Counted from the first letter of the stretch, positions 9,028 through 19,897 are shown. The stretch: DNA of 64,000 nt from Streptomyces sp. Z26 (GCF_003665095.1 NZ_RCHV01000002.1:1435501-1499500); one strand, 5' to 3'. Translations and numbers: made by a program. The notes: generated from the sequence alone by a model not told the origin.

Positions 9028-10206
9028 ATGGACCCGTTGAGCGACCCCGGCTTCGGCACCTACCAGAACGAGATCTACCTGCACGGCCTGGAGGGCCGGC
9101 ACCCGCCCTTCACCACCGACCTGACCGCCCTGGAGGCGTCCGCGCGGGAACGCCTGGCCCCGGAGCCGTACTGGTACGTCGCCGGGTCCGCGGGGTCCGG
9201 CGCCACCGACCGCGCCAACCGCGAGGCGTTCGACCGGTACCGGCTGGTGCCCCGCATGCTGACCGGCGCCACCGAACGGGACCTGCGCACGACCGTGCTC
9301 GGCCAGGAGCTGCCCGCCCCGGTGCTCCTCGCCCCCGTCGGCGTGCAGTCGATCGTGCACCCGGACGGTGAACTGGCCACCGCGCGCGCGGCGGCCGGGA
9401 CAGGACTGACGACGGTGCTGTCCACCGCCTCCTCGCACACGCTGGAGGAGGTGGCGGAGGCGAACGGCGACGGGTCGCGCTGGTTCCAGCTGTACTGGCC
9501 GAACGACGACGACGTGTGCGCCTCGATACTCCGCCGCGCGCGCGGCGCCGGATACCGCACCCTCGTCGTCACCCTCGACACCTGGACCCTCGCCTGGCGC
9601 CCGCACGACCTGGACCACGCGTACCTCCCGTTCATCCGGGGCGTCGGTACCGCGATCGCCTTCTCCGACCCGGCGTTCCGCGCGGGCCTGGCCGCGCCGC
9701 CGGAGGAGGACCTGACCTCGGCGGTGCTGCGCTGGGTGCCGATGTTCACCGGCACGGACCGTACGTGGGACCGGCTGCCGTTCCTGCGCGAGCACTGGGA
9801 CGGGCCGATCGTGCTCAAGGGCGTCCAGCACCCCGACGACGCCCGCCGCGCGGTCGACGCGGGCATGGACGGGGTCGTCGTCTCCAACCACGGCGGGCGC
9901 CAGGTGGACGGCGCCGTCGCGTCGCTCGACGCGCTGCCACGGATCGCGGAGGCGGTGGGCGACCGTACGGAGATCCTGTTCGACTCGGGCGTGCGCACCG
10001 GCGCCGACGTGCTCAAGGCGCTGGCGCTCGGCGCGAAGGCGGTGCTGCTGGGCCGCCCGTACGTGTACGGGCTGGCGCACGGCGGCGAGGACGGCGTACG
10101 CCACGTGCTGCGCGGTCTGCTCGCGGACCTGACGCTGACGCTGGGGCTGACCGGGCACTCCTCGCCCGCCGAGCTGTCCCCGGACGACCTGTGGCACGGC
10201 CGGTGA
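9028..10206 (+). CDS. FMN-dependent alpha-hydroxy-acid oxidizing protein (lactate 2-monooxygenase-like)
   Basis: 392 residues from ATG 9028, preceded by GAAGG. The protein has the FMN barrel of the glycolate/lactate oxidase family: YWYVAGSAGSG near residue 50, APVGVQSIVHPDGE, WFQLYWPNDDD (FMN and substrate contacts), LVVTLDTWTLAWRPHDL, then VLKGVQHPDDA (catalytic Lys), VVSNHGGRQVDG (the base His) and LFDSGVRTGADVLKALALGA. Residues resemble lactate 2-monooxygenase more than L-lactate dehydrogenase (TLAWRPHDLDHAYLPF). It likely oxidises L-lactate or another 2-hydroxy acid in the cytoplasm. A strong hairpin follows at 10234-10261. Confidence 0.88.
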   Translation: MDPLSDPGFGTYQNEIYLHGLEGRHPPFTTDLTALEASARERLAPEPYWYVAGSAGSGATDRANREAFDRYRLVPRMLTGATERDLRTTVLGQELPAPVLLAPVGVQSIVHPDGELATARAAAGTGLTTVLSTASSHTLEEVAEANGDGSRWFQLYWPNDDDVCASILRRARGAGYRTLVVTLDTWTLAWRPHDLDHAYLPFIRGVGTAIAFSDPAFRAGLAAPPEEDLTSAVLRWVPMFTGTDRTWDRLPFLREHWDGPIVLKGVQHPDDARRAVDAGMDGVVVSNHGGRQVDGAVASLDALPRIAEAVGDRTEILFDSGVRTGADVLKALALGAKAVLLGRPYVYGLAHGGEDGVRHVLRGLLADLTLTLGLTGHSSPAELSPDDLWHGR

Positions 10207-10233
10207 CGGGCGGCTGACACCACGTCGGGCGGC

Positions 10234-10261
10234 GGGGGCGGGCGTACGCGGGCCCGCCCCC
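10234..10261 (+). terminator. hairpin terminator after the hydroxy-acid oxidase gene
   Basis: A perfect 10-bp stem (GGGGGCGGGC / GCCCGCCCCC) with an 8-nt loop begins 28 nt after the stop codon. Confidence 0.65.
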
Positions 10262-10427
10262 GCGCCCGTTCCCCGTCCGTTTCCGGACAGCCGCCGCTCC
10301 GCCGCGCCTCCGTCCTCCTTCCGCTTACGCGCCGCTCACCCGATCGGGTGAGCGAATACCCGAACGTATGAGCGGGCTCGATTCCGGCCAATCCTTCGAC
10401 GCTTTCACGCAGCGTTTACATGCCGAC

Positions 10428-10460
10428 TTGCAAACTGCCACGAAGCGTTGTGCACAATGG
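10428..10460 (+). promoter_or_regulatory. possible promoter and 10-bp palindrome
   Basis: TTGCAA (10428-10433) and CACAAT (10453-10458) are spaced 19 nt apart, in a locally AT-richer stretch upstream of the small secreted protein. The -10 lies in a perfect palindrome, TTGTGCACAA. The spacing is longer than usual, so confidence is low. Confidence 0.3.
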
Positions 10461-10491
10461 AGTTCGCTGTCGACGACCGGGAAGGCGGAAG

Positions 10492-10857
10492 ATGCCACGC
10501 AGAGCGATCGCCGTCGTCATCAACGCCGTCGCGATCCTGCTGTCCTTCCTGCTCGCCGCCGACACGGCGGCCGCGCAGGTCGTTCCGGTCGTCAAGAGCA
10601 GCACAGCCACCACGCAGCAGACCACGTCCGCACCGGCCGCCGAGACCGACGCCGAGACGGCCGACTCCGAGTCGCGCCGCCGGGCCCGCGTCCAGACCGG
10701 CACGGGCGTGCCGACGCTTCACTCGCTTCCCGTGTGCGCCTGCGATTTCCGGGCGTCGCACGCGGTCACCCGCGCGCCGAAGGGCGCGGGAAGCAAGGGG
10801 CTGCCAAGAGAGAGATCGGTGGGCGTCCAGGTGTTGCACCAGACGTTCCGCTGCTGA
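10492..10857 (+). CDS. small secreted protein of unknown function
   Basis: 121 residues, no family recognised. The N-terminus is a convincing Sec signal peptide (MPRRAIAVVINAVAILLSF, cleavage near DTAAAQ). The rest is Ser/Thr/Ala-rich, then basic, ending in QVLHQTFRC. Two cysteines occur close together (CAC) and one at the very end, which could form a disulfide or cap. The ATG at 10492 has a GGAAG box immediately upstream. The latter third is less protein-like in composition, so the reading frame could end in a degraded region. Confidence 0.5.
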   Translation: MPRRAIAVVINAVAILLSFLLAADTAAAQVVPVVKSSTATTQQTTSAPAAETDAETADSESRRRARVQTGTGVPTLHSLPVCACDFRASHAVTRAPKGAGSKGLPRERSVGVQVLHQTFRC

Positions 10858-11119
10858 GCCTCCCTCCCGCGGGCACACCCGCCCGCCACGCCCGCCCGTA
10901 CGACGCCCGCGCGCCGTACGGCGGCTCCGTATCACCGCACGGCGTACCGCCGCGTACGCGTGCGTCTTTCCGTAACGCCGCACACTGACGCTACGAGCCC
11001 CCCACCCCGCAGGCACACCCGGCCGGGCACGCGCCCCTCGCCGCTCCTCCACGGACGGCGCGGCGCCACGCCACCGGCGGGTGCCCCCTGCGCACGGCGG
11101 GGGGACGGAGGTGACCCCC

Positions 11120-11788
11120 ATGCAGTCCTTCATCCACCACGCCCGCGACTTCCACGCCCGGATCAGCAGCCGGGCCGACGAGCGCGAGAGCTTCGGGCGG
11201 CTGGCCGAGGGCCAGTCCCCGGAAGCCCTCTTCATCACCTGCTCCGACTCGCGGGTGGTGCCGAGCATCTTCACCGGCGCCCGTCCCGGCCAGCTCTTCG
11301 AGCTGCGCACGGCGGGCAACGCGGTGCCGCCCCACGACGCGACGGAACCATTCAGCAGCGAGGCCGCGACCATCGAGTACGCGGTGTGCGTGCTCGAAGT
11401 GCCGGACATCGTCGTGTGCGGCCACTCGCACTGCGGCGCCGTCGGCGCGTGGGTGCGCGGCGACGACCTCGCCGCCGTACCGGCCGTGCACGGCTGGCTG
11501 AACCGCCAACTCGCGGACCCCGCCGACCTGGCCGTCGACAGCCGGGGCGGCGCGTACGGGAACGGCCCGCGCGGCGACACCGGGGGCGCGGGCGAGGCGG
11601 ACCAGCCCGACGTGTCCGCCGCCGTGCAGCGGCACGTACGGGCGCAGTTGGCGCGGCTGCGCGGCTACCCGCACATCGCGGAACGGGAGGCCGCGGGCCA
11701 ACTGCGGCTGCACGGCTGGTTCTACGCGGTCGACACCGGTCTCGTGCTCGGACACGACACCGAGACCGACGCGTTCCTGCCGCTGTAG
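11120..11788 (+). CDS. beta-class carbonic anhydrase
   Basis: 222 residues. It has the zinc site of beta-carbonic anhydrases: Cys41 in CSDSR (with the Asp43-Arg45 dyad) and the pair His102 / Cys105 in GHSHCGAV. A Gly-rich insertion near residue 155-170 is unusual. The enzyme hydrates CO2 to bicarbonate in the cytoplasm. The ATG at 11120 lies 8 nt after GGAGG; a GTG 9 nt upstream is less well placed. The next gene encodes a SulP anion transporter, and the two together look like a bicarbonate supply module, as in other bacteria where the pair is adjacent or fused. Confidence 0.92.
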   Translation: MQSFIHHARDFHARISSRADERESFGRLAEGQSPEALFITCSDSRVVPSIFTGARPGQLFELRTAGNAVPPHDATEPFSSEAATIEYAVCVLEVPDIVVCGHSHCGAVGAWVRGDDLAAVPAVHGWLNRQLADPADLAVDSRGGAYGNGPRGDTGGAGEADQPDVSAAVQRHVRAQLARLRGYPHIAEREAAGQLRLHGWFYAVDTGLVLGHDTETDAFLPL

Positions 11789-11795
11789 GGCACGC

Positions 11796-11827
11796 CGCGG
11801 CGGCCCGGCACGCCCCGGGCCGCCGCG
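11796..11827 (+). terminator. perfect 13-bp hairpin between carbonic anhydrase and SulP genes
   Basis: CGCGGCGGCCCGG pairs with its exact complement across a 6-nt loop, starting 8 nt after the carbonic anhydrase stop codon. There is no T-run. It may terminate part of the transcription or stabilise the upstream mRNA, giving unequal expression of the two genes. Confidence 0.55.
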
Positions 11828-11882
11828 CCCCACGCCCTCCCCCACCCGTGCAGCGACTGCACCCCACCTCTGCGGAGAACCG

Positions 11883-13442
11883 ATGAACAAGCTCAACCCG
11901 TTGCGGCACCGCGACACGTTGCGGGCCGACTTCACCGCGTCCCTCGTCGTCTTCCTCGTCGCCCTGCCGCTCTGCGTCGGCGTCGCCGTCGCCTCCGGCG
12001 TGCCCGCCGAACTCGGCCTGATCACCGGCATCGTCGGCGGTCTGGTCGCCGGGTTCCTGCCCGGCAGCAGCCTCCAGGTCAGCGGCCCGGCCGCCGGGCT
12101 CACCGTGCTCGTCTACGAGGCGGTCGACACGTACGGGCTCAGCGCGCTCGGCGTGCTCGTGCTCCTCGCCGGACTGCTCCAGCTGCTGATGGGCGCGCTG
12201 AAGCTCGGCCGCTGGTTCCGCGCCATCTCCGTCTCCGTCGTGCAGGGCATGCTCGCCGGTATCGGACTGGTGCTGATAGCCGGTCAGGTCTACGCCCTCG
12301 CCGACCAGCCCGCGCCCAGCACCGGCGTCGAGAAGCTGACCGGGCTGCCCGACCTCGTCGTCGACACCCTCAGCTCGGGCACCGCCCTGACGGCCGCCGG
12401 GATCGGGGCGGCGACCGTCCTGCTGCTCGTCCTGTGGCCGAAGTGGCGGGCGGGCGCGCGGGTGCTGCCCGCGCCGCTGGCCGCCGTCGCCGCCGCCACG
12501 GCGGTGACCGTCGCCTTCGACCTGTCGATCGCGCGCGTGGAGGTCACCGGCCTCGTCGAGGCCGTGCAGCCCCCCGGCGCCGACGACTTCGGCGCGCTGC
12601 TGAGCACCGGCATGATCGGCACCGTCCTCGCGTTCACCCTGATCGCCTCCGCCGAGTCGCTGTTCAGCGCGGCGGCCGTGGACGGCATGCACGACGGCGA
12701 ACGCACCGACTACGACAAGGAGTTGCGGGCCCAGGGCGCGGGCAACGCCGTCTGCGGCCTGCTCGGCGCGCTGCCCATGACGGCGGTCATCGTGCGCAGC
12801 TCCGCCAACGTCGCGGCGGGCGCCCGGACCAAGGCGTCCCGCGTGCTGCACGGCGTGTGGCTGCTGGTGTTCGCCGCCGCGTTCCCGGCCGCGCTCGAGA
12901 TCATCCCGCTGGCGTCGCTGGCGGGCGTACTGGTGCACGCGGGCTGGAAGTTGATGCCCGTCAAGGACATCGTGCCGCTGTGGCGCGACCACCGCGCCGA
13001 GGCCGTCGTCCTGGCGGTCACGGCGGTGTCGATCGTCGTCACCAACATGTTCGAGGGCGTGCTCATCGGCCTGCTGCTGTCCGTGGTGAAGACGGCGTGG
13101 GAGATCTCGCACGTGCACGTGGAAGCCGAGGACCCCGGTGAGGACCTGCCCGTACGCGTCCACGTCCGCGGCAACGCCACGTTCCTGCGGCTGCCCCGGC
13201 TGGAGGACGAGCTGGCGGAGCTGCCCACGGACCGTACGGTCGAGCTCCAGCTGAGCGGGCTGCGGCACATGGACCACGCGTCCGGACTGGCCCTCTCCAC
13301 CTGGGAGGAGCGGCACAACCGCATGGCGGCGCGCCTCTCCGGCGAGCGCCGGGCCCGGCTCGACGCGCAGGTGCAGGAAGCTTCCTCCTACGCGCGGGAG
13401 AACCGCGAGAGCTACGCGCAGGAGGGGCAGAGCCCCCGGTAG
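11883..13442 (+). CDS. SulP family inorganic anion transporter (probable bicarbonate transporter)
   Basis: 519 residues. The protein starts LRADFTASLVVFLVALPLCVGVA, the conserved TM1-TM2 of SulP carriers, and has 10-12 membrane segments up to about residue 400. The substrate-site region reads GPAAGLTV. The C-terminus (about residues 420-490) is a STAS-like domain. SulP carriers take up sulfate, bicarbonate or other anions; the adjacent carbonic anhydrase points to bicarbonate. The ATG at 11883 follows GGAGA. The last 31 nt overlap the convergent furA gene, so the two transcripts are antisense at their 3' ends. Confidence 0.9.
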   Translation: MNKLNPLRHRDTLRADFTASLVVFLVALPLCVGVAVASGVPAELGLITGIVGGLVAGFLPGSSLQVSGPAAGLTVLVYEAVDTYGLSALGVLVLLAGLLQLLMGALKLGRWFRAISVSVVQGMLAGIGLVLIAGQVYALADQPAPSTGVEKLTGLPDLVVDTLSSGTALTAAGIGAATVLLLVLWPKWRAGARVLPAPLAAVAAATAVTVAFDLSIARVEVTGLVEAVQPPGADDFGALLSTGMIGTVLAFTLIASAESLFSAAAVDGMHDGERTDYDKELRAQGAGNAVCGLLGALPMTAVIVRSSANVAAGARTKASRVLHGVWLLVFAAAFPAALEIIPLASLAGVLVHAGWKLMPVKDIVPLWRDHRAEAVVLAVTAVSIVVTNMFEGVLIGLLLSVVKTAWEISHVHVEAEDPGEDLPVRVHVRGNATFLRLPRLEDELAELPTDRTVELQLSGLRHMDHASGLALSTWEERHNRMAARLSGERRARLDAQVQEASSYARENRESYAQEGQSPR

Positions 13443-13822
13443 GTGACCTCCGCGGTGGAGACCGTGAAGCCGAACCGCTCCTCGGCCGGAAGGTCGTCGA
13501 GCGGTTCGGCCGCGGGGTGCACGTCGCGTATGGTGCCGCAGCCCGAGCACACCAGGTGGTGGTGCGGATGGTGGGCGTTGGGGTCGTAGCGCCGGGCGCG
13601 GCCGTCGGTGGAGACCTCCGCGACCTCGCCGAGCGCGACCAGCTCGCCCAGGGCGTTGTAGACGGTCGCCCGGGAGATCTCCGGCAGCCGCCGCGCCGCG
13701 AGGGCGTGCACCTCGTCGGCGGTCAGGTGCACGTGGTCGCCGTCGAGGACCTCCGCGACGACGCGCCGCTGGGAGGTCATGCGCCAGCCGCGCTCCCGCA
13801 GCCGCTCCAGCAGGTCGCTCAT
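13412..13822 (-). CDS. furA: Fur-family peroxide-sensing repressor of katG
   Basis: 136 residues. The winged helix includes LLERLRERGWRMTSQRRVV and EISRATVYNALGELV. Metal-site residues are clear: the His cluster in NAHHPHHHLVCSGC and a C-terminal CPSC, together the structural zinc site. It matches FurA/CatR of actinobacteria, which represses the catalase-peroxidase gene and its own gene until peroxide oxidises it. Two starts are possible, ATG 13831 and ATG 13822; the second has an AGAGG box at proper distance. Here furA is divergent from katG, whereas in several mycobacteria and streptomycetes the two genes run in the same direction. The gene overlaps the 3' end of the SulP gene. Confidence 0.92.
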   Translation of the reverse strand: MSDLLERLRERGWRMTSQRRVVAEVLDGDHVHLTADEVHALAARRLPEISRATVYNALGELVALGEVAEVSTDGRARRYDPNAHHPHHHLVCSGCGTIRDVHPAAEPLDDLPAEERFGFTVSTAEVTYRGLCPSCA

Positions 13823-13908
13823 CTCGTCCATCCTCTTCCGGTCCGGCGGACGTCCGTGCGCGTCGGCACACGTCCGGGTGCCGGGCGGATACGGACTTGG
13901 CCCGCTTC

Positions 13909-13936
13909 TTGACTTGGACTCCGTCCATCGTAGGAT
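13909..13936 (+). promoter_or_regulatory. katG promoter
   Basis: TTGACT (13909-13914) and TAGGAT (13931-13936) with a 16-nt spacer form the best sigma-HrdB-type promoter in the window. It faces katG, leaving a leader of about 155 nt. Confidence 0.75.
13915..13927. promoter_or_regulatory. FurA box (operator)
   Basis: TGGAC-tcc-GTCCA is an inverted repeat inside the spacer of the katG promoter. A repressor bound here would cover both promoter boxes. FurA sites at actinobacterial furA/katG promoters have this type of placement; assignment here is by position and by the adjacent furA gene. Confidence 0.65.
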
Positions 13937-13951
13937 CGGTTCCGGCGATAG

Positions 13952-16330
<2,379 letters not shown>

Positions 16331-16350
16331 GCGGCCGCTGTGAGCCGTGC

Positions 16351-16382
16351 GGTCCGGCCGCCCCTCGACGGGTGGCCGGGCC
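16351..16382 (+). terminator. katG terminator hairpin
   Basis: A 13-bp stem with two G-U pairs (GGTCCGGCCGCCC / GGGTGGCCGGGCC) and a 6-nt loop, 20 nt after the katG stop codon and before the 3' end of the opposing rnpB gene. Confidence 0.6.
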
Positions 16383-16430
16383 GTACGGCTCCGGCCGTGG
16401 GCGCGGTGCGCGCGCGGCGGGGGTGTGGCG

Positions 16431-16850
16431 GCAGACGAGTCGTGCTGTAAGCCGGATTCTGTGCCGGGTGGACCTCGCGGTCCGCCCGGAGACGGCCATC
16501 CATCTACGGTCGCCGTCACCGGCGACCTCCTGCGGTCTACCCGCGGACTCGGGCGGGCAGCCCTCGGACATCCGCGCGGGGCCGCCGCGCCGTTGACGCG
16601 GACGACCCTCTCTTGACCTTGCTCCAGGTGGGGTTTACCGAGCCGACCGGGTCACCCCGGCCGCTGGTGGTCTCTTACACCACCGTTTCACCCTTACCGG
16701 GTGCCTCGCGGCCCCGGCGGTCTGTTTTCTGTGGCACTTTCCCGTGGGTCGCCCCAGGTAGGCGTTACCTACCACCCTGCCCTGCGGAGCCCGGACTTTC
16801 CTCGGCGGGACCCTCGGGTCCCGACGCGACCGCCCGCACGACTCGTCTGC
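16431..16850 (-). ncRNA. rnpB: RNase P RNA, bacterial type A
   Basis: The catalytic RNA of RNase P, which trims the 5' leaders of tRNA precursors. Reading the minus strand, the 5' end has GAGGAAAGTCCGGGCTCC, the universal P4/CR-I segment, then GGGTGGTAGGTAACGCC, and near the 3' end CAGAATCCGGCTTACAG, the other half of P4. The first and last ~15 nt (GCAGACGAGTCGTGC and its complement) form P1. Length about 420 nt agrees with actinobacterial RNase P RNAs. Ends are set by P1 and are accurate to a few nt. A TACGAT box at 16861-16866 (minus) may be its -10. Confidence 0.96.
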
Positions 16851-16863
16851 CGTGCCGCCCATC

Positions 16864-16907
16864 GTACCCGGGTGACCAGCCCCGCGTACCCGGGTGACCA
16901 GCCCCGC
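16864..16907. repeat. 22-bp tandem repeat upstream of rnpB
   Basis: The unit beginning GTACCCGGGTGACC occurs twice, exactly, end to end (16864-16885 and 16886-16907). It overlaps the presumed -10 box of rnpB and fills its upstream promoter region. Confidence 0.9.
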
Positions 16908-17009
16908 CCCGAACCGCCCGACGGTGTACGGGGACCCGCGGGCGTACGTGCCCGTGCGGACGTACGTGACCATGTACGGGAACGCGTACGTGAACGTGAG
17001 GAGACACAG

Positions 17010-17807
17010 GTGCTCGTGCTGCTGCCCCCGTCCGAGGGCAAGGCCACCGTCCGGTCGCGGACCCGGCTCGACCTGGGGGCGCTGTCCCTGCCCGGCCTGA
17101 CCGGGGCCCGCGCGACCGTGCTGCACGAACTGGTCGCGCTCTGTTCCGGCGACACGGAGAAGGCGCGCGCGGCGCTCGGCCTCAGCGAGGGGCTGCGCGG
17201 CGAGGTGGCGAAGAACGCGGGCCTGCTGTCCGCGCCCGTACGGCCCGCCGGGGAGATCTACACCGGCGTGCTCTACGACGCGCTGGGCCTGGCCACCCTG
17301 AGCCCGGCGGCGAAACGGCGGGCGACGCGCGCGCTGCTGGTGTTCTCCGGGCTGTGGGGCGCGGTCGGCGTCAAGGACCCGATCCCCGCCTACCGCTGCC
17401 CGGCCGGGGTACGGCTGCCCGGCACCGGCCCGCTGGGCGCGCACTGGCGGCGGCCGCTGGCGGAGGTGCTGCCGGAGGTGGCGGGCCGTGGGCTCGTGCT
17501 GGACCTGCGGTCCTCGTCGTACGCGTCCATGTGGCGGCCCGAAGGGGAGTTGGCGGAACGCACGGCGACGGTACGGGTGCTCCAGTCCACGGTGGTCGAC
17601 GGCGTGGAGAAGCGCGGCGTGGTCTCCCACTTCAACAAGGCGACGAAGGGGCGGCTCGTACGCGACCTGCTGGAGTCCGGCGCGGCACCGCGCGATCCGG
17701 CGGCGCTGGCGACCGTACTGGAGGAACTCGGGTACGTGGTGGAGGGTTCCGCTCCGGAGAAGCCGGGCAGCGCGTGGCGGTTGGACGTGATCGTGACGGA
17801 GCTGTGA
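17010..17807 (+). CDS. yaaA: peroxide stress protein YaaA
   Basis: 265 residues from the GTG at 17010, which follows GAGGAG. The start VLVLLPPSEGKA is the family hallmark, followed by GEIYTGVLYDALG, FSGLWGAVGVKDPIPAYR and the late VSHFNKATKGRLVRDLL. YaaA limits intracellular free iron during peroxide stress and so lowers Fenton damage; some members bind DNA. It lies close to the furA/katG pair, separated by rnpB, which runs the other way. Confidence 0.93.
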   Translation: MLVLLPPSEGKATVRSRTRLDLGALSLPGLTGARATVLHELVALCSGDTEKARAALGLSEGLRGEVAKNAGLLSAPVRPAGEIYTGVLYDALGLATLSPAAKRRATRALLVFSGLWGAVGVKDPIPAYRCPAGVRLPGTGPLGAHWRRPLAEVLPEVAGRGLVLDLRSSSYASMWRPEGELAERTATVRVLQSTVVDGVEKRGVVSHFNKATKGRLVRDLLESGAAPRDPAALATVLEELGYVVEGSAPEKPGSAWRLDVIVTEL

Positions 17808-17898
17808 GCGTCGTGCCCGGTACGGGCGGCGCTCCGGCCGACTGCGGCGCAGGCGGCGGGCGTTGCGCGGAGCACGGCACGACGGCAGGATGTGCCGC

Positions 17899-18534
17899 AT
17901 GAGCGCCCCGCCGTCCTTGCTGGACCTCGCCCCCGTGATCCCCGTGGTCGTCCTCGACGACGCAGCCGACGCGGTGCCCCTCGCCCGCGCCCTCGTGGCG
18001 GGCGGACTGCCCGCGATCGAGGTGACGCTGCGCACCGAGGCGGCACTCGACTCGATCCGCGCCATCAACGAGGAGGTGCCCGACGCCCTGGTCGGCGCGG
18101 GCACCGTACGCGCCCCGGAACAGGTGCGGAAGGCCATGGCGGCGGGGGCGCGGTTCCTCGTCAGCCCCGGCAGCACCGTACGGATACTGGACACCATGCA
18201 GGCGTCCGGGCTGCCGTTCCTGCCCGGTGTCTCCACCGTGTCCGAGACGCTCGCGCTGCTCGAACGGGGCATCGCGGAGCTGAAGTTCTTCCCGGCGGAG
18301 GCCGCCGGAGGGGCGCCGTTCCTGAAGGCGATGGCCGGGCCGCTGCCGCAGGCGCGGTTCTGCCCGACGGGCGGGATCTCCCCGTCGATCGCGCCGGAGT
18401 ACCTGGAGCTGTCCAACGTGGGCTGTGTCGGCGGCTCCTGGATGATCCCGCCGGACGCGCTGGCGGAGAAGGACTGGGAGCGGGTGACCCGCCTCGCCGA
18501 GGAGGCGGCGTCGCTGGGCCTGGGCCTGGACTGA
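17899..18534 (+). CDS. eda: KDPG / 4-hydroxy-2-oxoglutarate aldolase
   Basis: 211 residues. The class I aldolase residues are present: Glu41 (LPAIEVTLRT) and the Schiff-base Lys129 (ELKFFPAE), with the phosphate-binding CPTGGIS and VGGSWM loops. The enzyme cleaves 2-keto-3-deoxy-6-phosphogluconate to pyruvate and glyceraldehyde 3-phosphate. No edd gene is adjacent, so it may instead serve hexuronate or hydroxyproline breakdown. The ATG at 17899 is 8 nt after a CAGGAT box and may be leaderless; an earlier ATG at 17890 adds three residues. Confidence 0.92.
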   Translation: MSAPPSLLDLAPVIPVVVLDDAADAVPLARALVAGGLPAIEVTLRTEAALDSIRAINEEVPDALVGAGTVRAPEQVRKAMAAGARFLVSPGSTVRILDTMQASGLPFLPGVSTVSETLALLERGIAELKFFPAEAAGGAPFLKAMAGPLPQARFCPTGGISPSIAPEYLELSNVGCVGGSWMIPPDALAEKDWERVTRLAEEAASLGLGLD

Positions 18535-18538
18535 CGGC

Positions 18539-18602
18539 CCGACCCGGGCCCCCCGGGGCGGGCCGCGCCCCGACCCGGGCCGCGCACCTCCCGACCCGGG
18601 CC
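18539..18602. repeat. 12-nt word repeated three times downstream of eda
   Basis: CCGACCCGGGCC occurs at 18539-18550, 18570-18581 and 18591-18602 in the region between two convergent genes. Each contains the palindrome CCCGGG. They may form alternative stems that stop transcription. Confidence 0.6.
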
Positions 18603-18694
18603 CGGCAGCTCACCGGCCGCCGTGCCGCGGCGGCCGTCCCTCCGAACACCGCCGCTCCGGCGGCCGCCACGACTCCGCCACGGGCCGCCCGCGC

Positions 18695-19897
18695 TCAGCG
18701 CAGGTGGCCCGTGTCGTTGAGCAGGCGGAGGGAGGCGTTCCCGTCCGCGTAGTAGGCGACCGCGGAGAACGACGCGGCGGACAGCTCCATGCGGAACAGC
18801 GACTCCGGCGGGGCGTCCAGCGCCAGCCGGACGAGCGTCTTGACCGGCGTCACGTGCGTGACGAGCAGCACCGTACGGCTCGGGTAGCGGGCGAGCAGCT
18901 TGTCCCGTGACAGCGCGACGCGGCGCGCGACGGCCGTGAAGCTCTCACCGCCGCCGGTCGGTTCGGCCTCCGGCGAGGACAGCCAGGCCGCGAGGTCGTC
19001 CGCGTACCGCTCCCGTACCTCCGCGAACGTCAGCCCCTCCCAGGCGCCGAAGTCCGTCTCCCGCAGCCCCTCGTCCGTACGCACGTCCAGGCCGAGGCGT
19101 GCCGCCACGGCGTCCGCCGTCTCGCGGCAGCGGCGCAGCGGCGAGCTGACGACGGCCTGCACGGTGCCGCGCGCGGCGAGCGCCGCGGCGGCGGCCTCGG
19201 CCTGGCGGCGGCCGGTGGCGGACAGCTCGGGGTCGGCGCCGCCGCTGCCCGAGAAGCGCTTCTCGGGCGTGAGCGCGGTCTCGCCGTGCCGGAGCAGCAC
19301 GAAGGTGGTGGGCGGGCCGAGGTCGGGGCCCCAACCGGCGGGCGGCGCGGCCGACTTGGCCGGTACGTCGACGGGTGCGTCGGCCACGTGCACGTCGGCG
19401 GCGGACGCCGGTGCGGCTCCCCCGGCACGCGTGTCCAGTTCGGCCGTGGACCGGCTCGGCGTCCACTGCTCGCCGCGCTTGCCCGCGTCCATGGCCTCGT
19501 TGGCCAGCCGGTCCGCGTGCTTGTTCTTCTCGCGCGGGATCCACTCGTAGGCGACCGCGTCGCGCGGGTAGACGGCGCCCGCCTCCGCCGCCAGCGGCCG
19601 CATGTCCGGGTGCTTGATCTTCCAGCGGCCCGACATCTGCTCGACGACGAGCTTCGAGTCCATCCGCACCCGTACGGCCGCCCCCGGGTCCAGCGCGTAC
19701 GCCGCCCGCAGTCCGGCCACCAGGCCGCGGTACTCCGCGACGTTGTTCGTGGCCCGCCCGATGAACTCGGCGGCCTCCGCGAGCGTTTCTCCCGTGGCGG
19801 CGTCCAGCACCACGGCGCCGTAGCCCGCCGGGCCCGGGTTGCCGCGCGAGCCGCCGTCCGCCTCGACGACGAAGCGGCGGCGCTCCGCCCCGGCCAT
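18695..19897 (-). CDS. bifunctional RNase H / acid phosphatase
   Basis: 400 residues, two domains. The N-terminal half (1-145) is RNase H type I: VEADGGSRGNPGPAG with the catalytic Asp, then AEYRGLVAGL, MDSKLVVEQM and NKHADRLANEAM. The C-terminal half (from about 195) is a histidine phosphatase: LLRHGETALTPEKRFSG and VTHVTPVKTL carry the two catalytic His. This fusion is known in actinobacteria, where it combines RNA:DNA hybrid cleavage with alpha-ribazole phosphatase activity (the last step in the lower ligand of B12). It overlaps the preceding gene by one base (TGATG), so the two are translationally coupled. Confidence 0.93.
   Translation of the reverse strand: MAGAERRRFVVEADGGSRGNPGPAGYGAVVLDAATGETLAEAAEFIGRATNNVAEYRGLVAGLRAAYALDPGAAVRVRMDSKLVVEQMSGRWKIKHPDMRPLAAEAGAVYPRDAVAYEWIPREKNKHADRLANEAMDAGKRGEQWTPSRSTAELDTRAGGAAPASAADVHVADAPVDVPAKSAAPPAGWGPDLGPPTTFVLLRHGETALTPEKRFSGSGGADPELSATGRRQAEAAAAALAARGTVQAVVSSPLRRCRETADAVAARLGLDVRTDEGLRETDFGAWEGLTFAEVRERYADDLAAWLSSPEAEPTGGGESFTAVARRVALSRDKLLARYPSRTVLLVTHVTPVKTLVRLALDAPPESLFRMELSAASFSAVAYYADGNASLRLLNDTGHLR

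Noticed and set aside
6303..9059. A possible 918-codon gene containing PhoD
   Set aside because: The part before 7931 is composition-driven and antisense to the SDR gene; the Tat signal sits exactly after ATG 7931.
16431..16850. Open frames inside the rnpB region
   Set aside because: The conserved P4 and other RNase P RNA elements account for the sequence.
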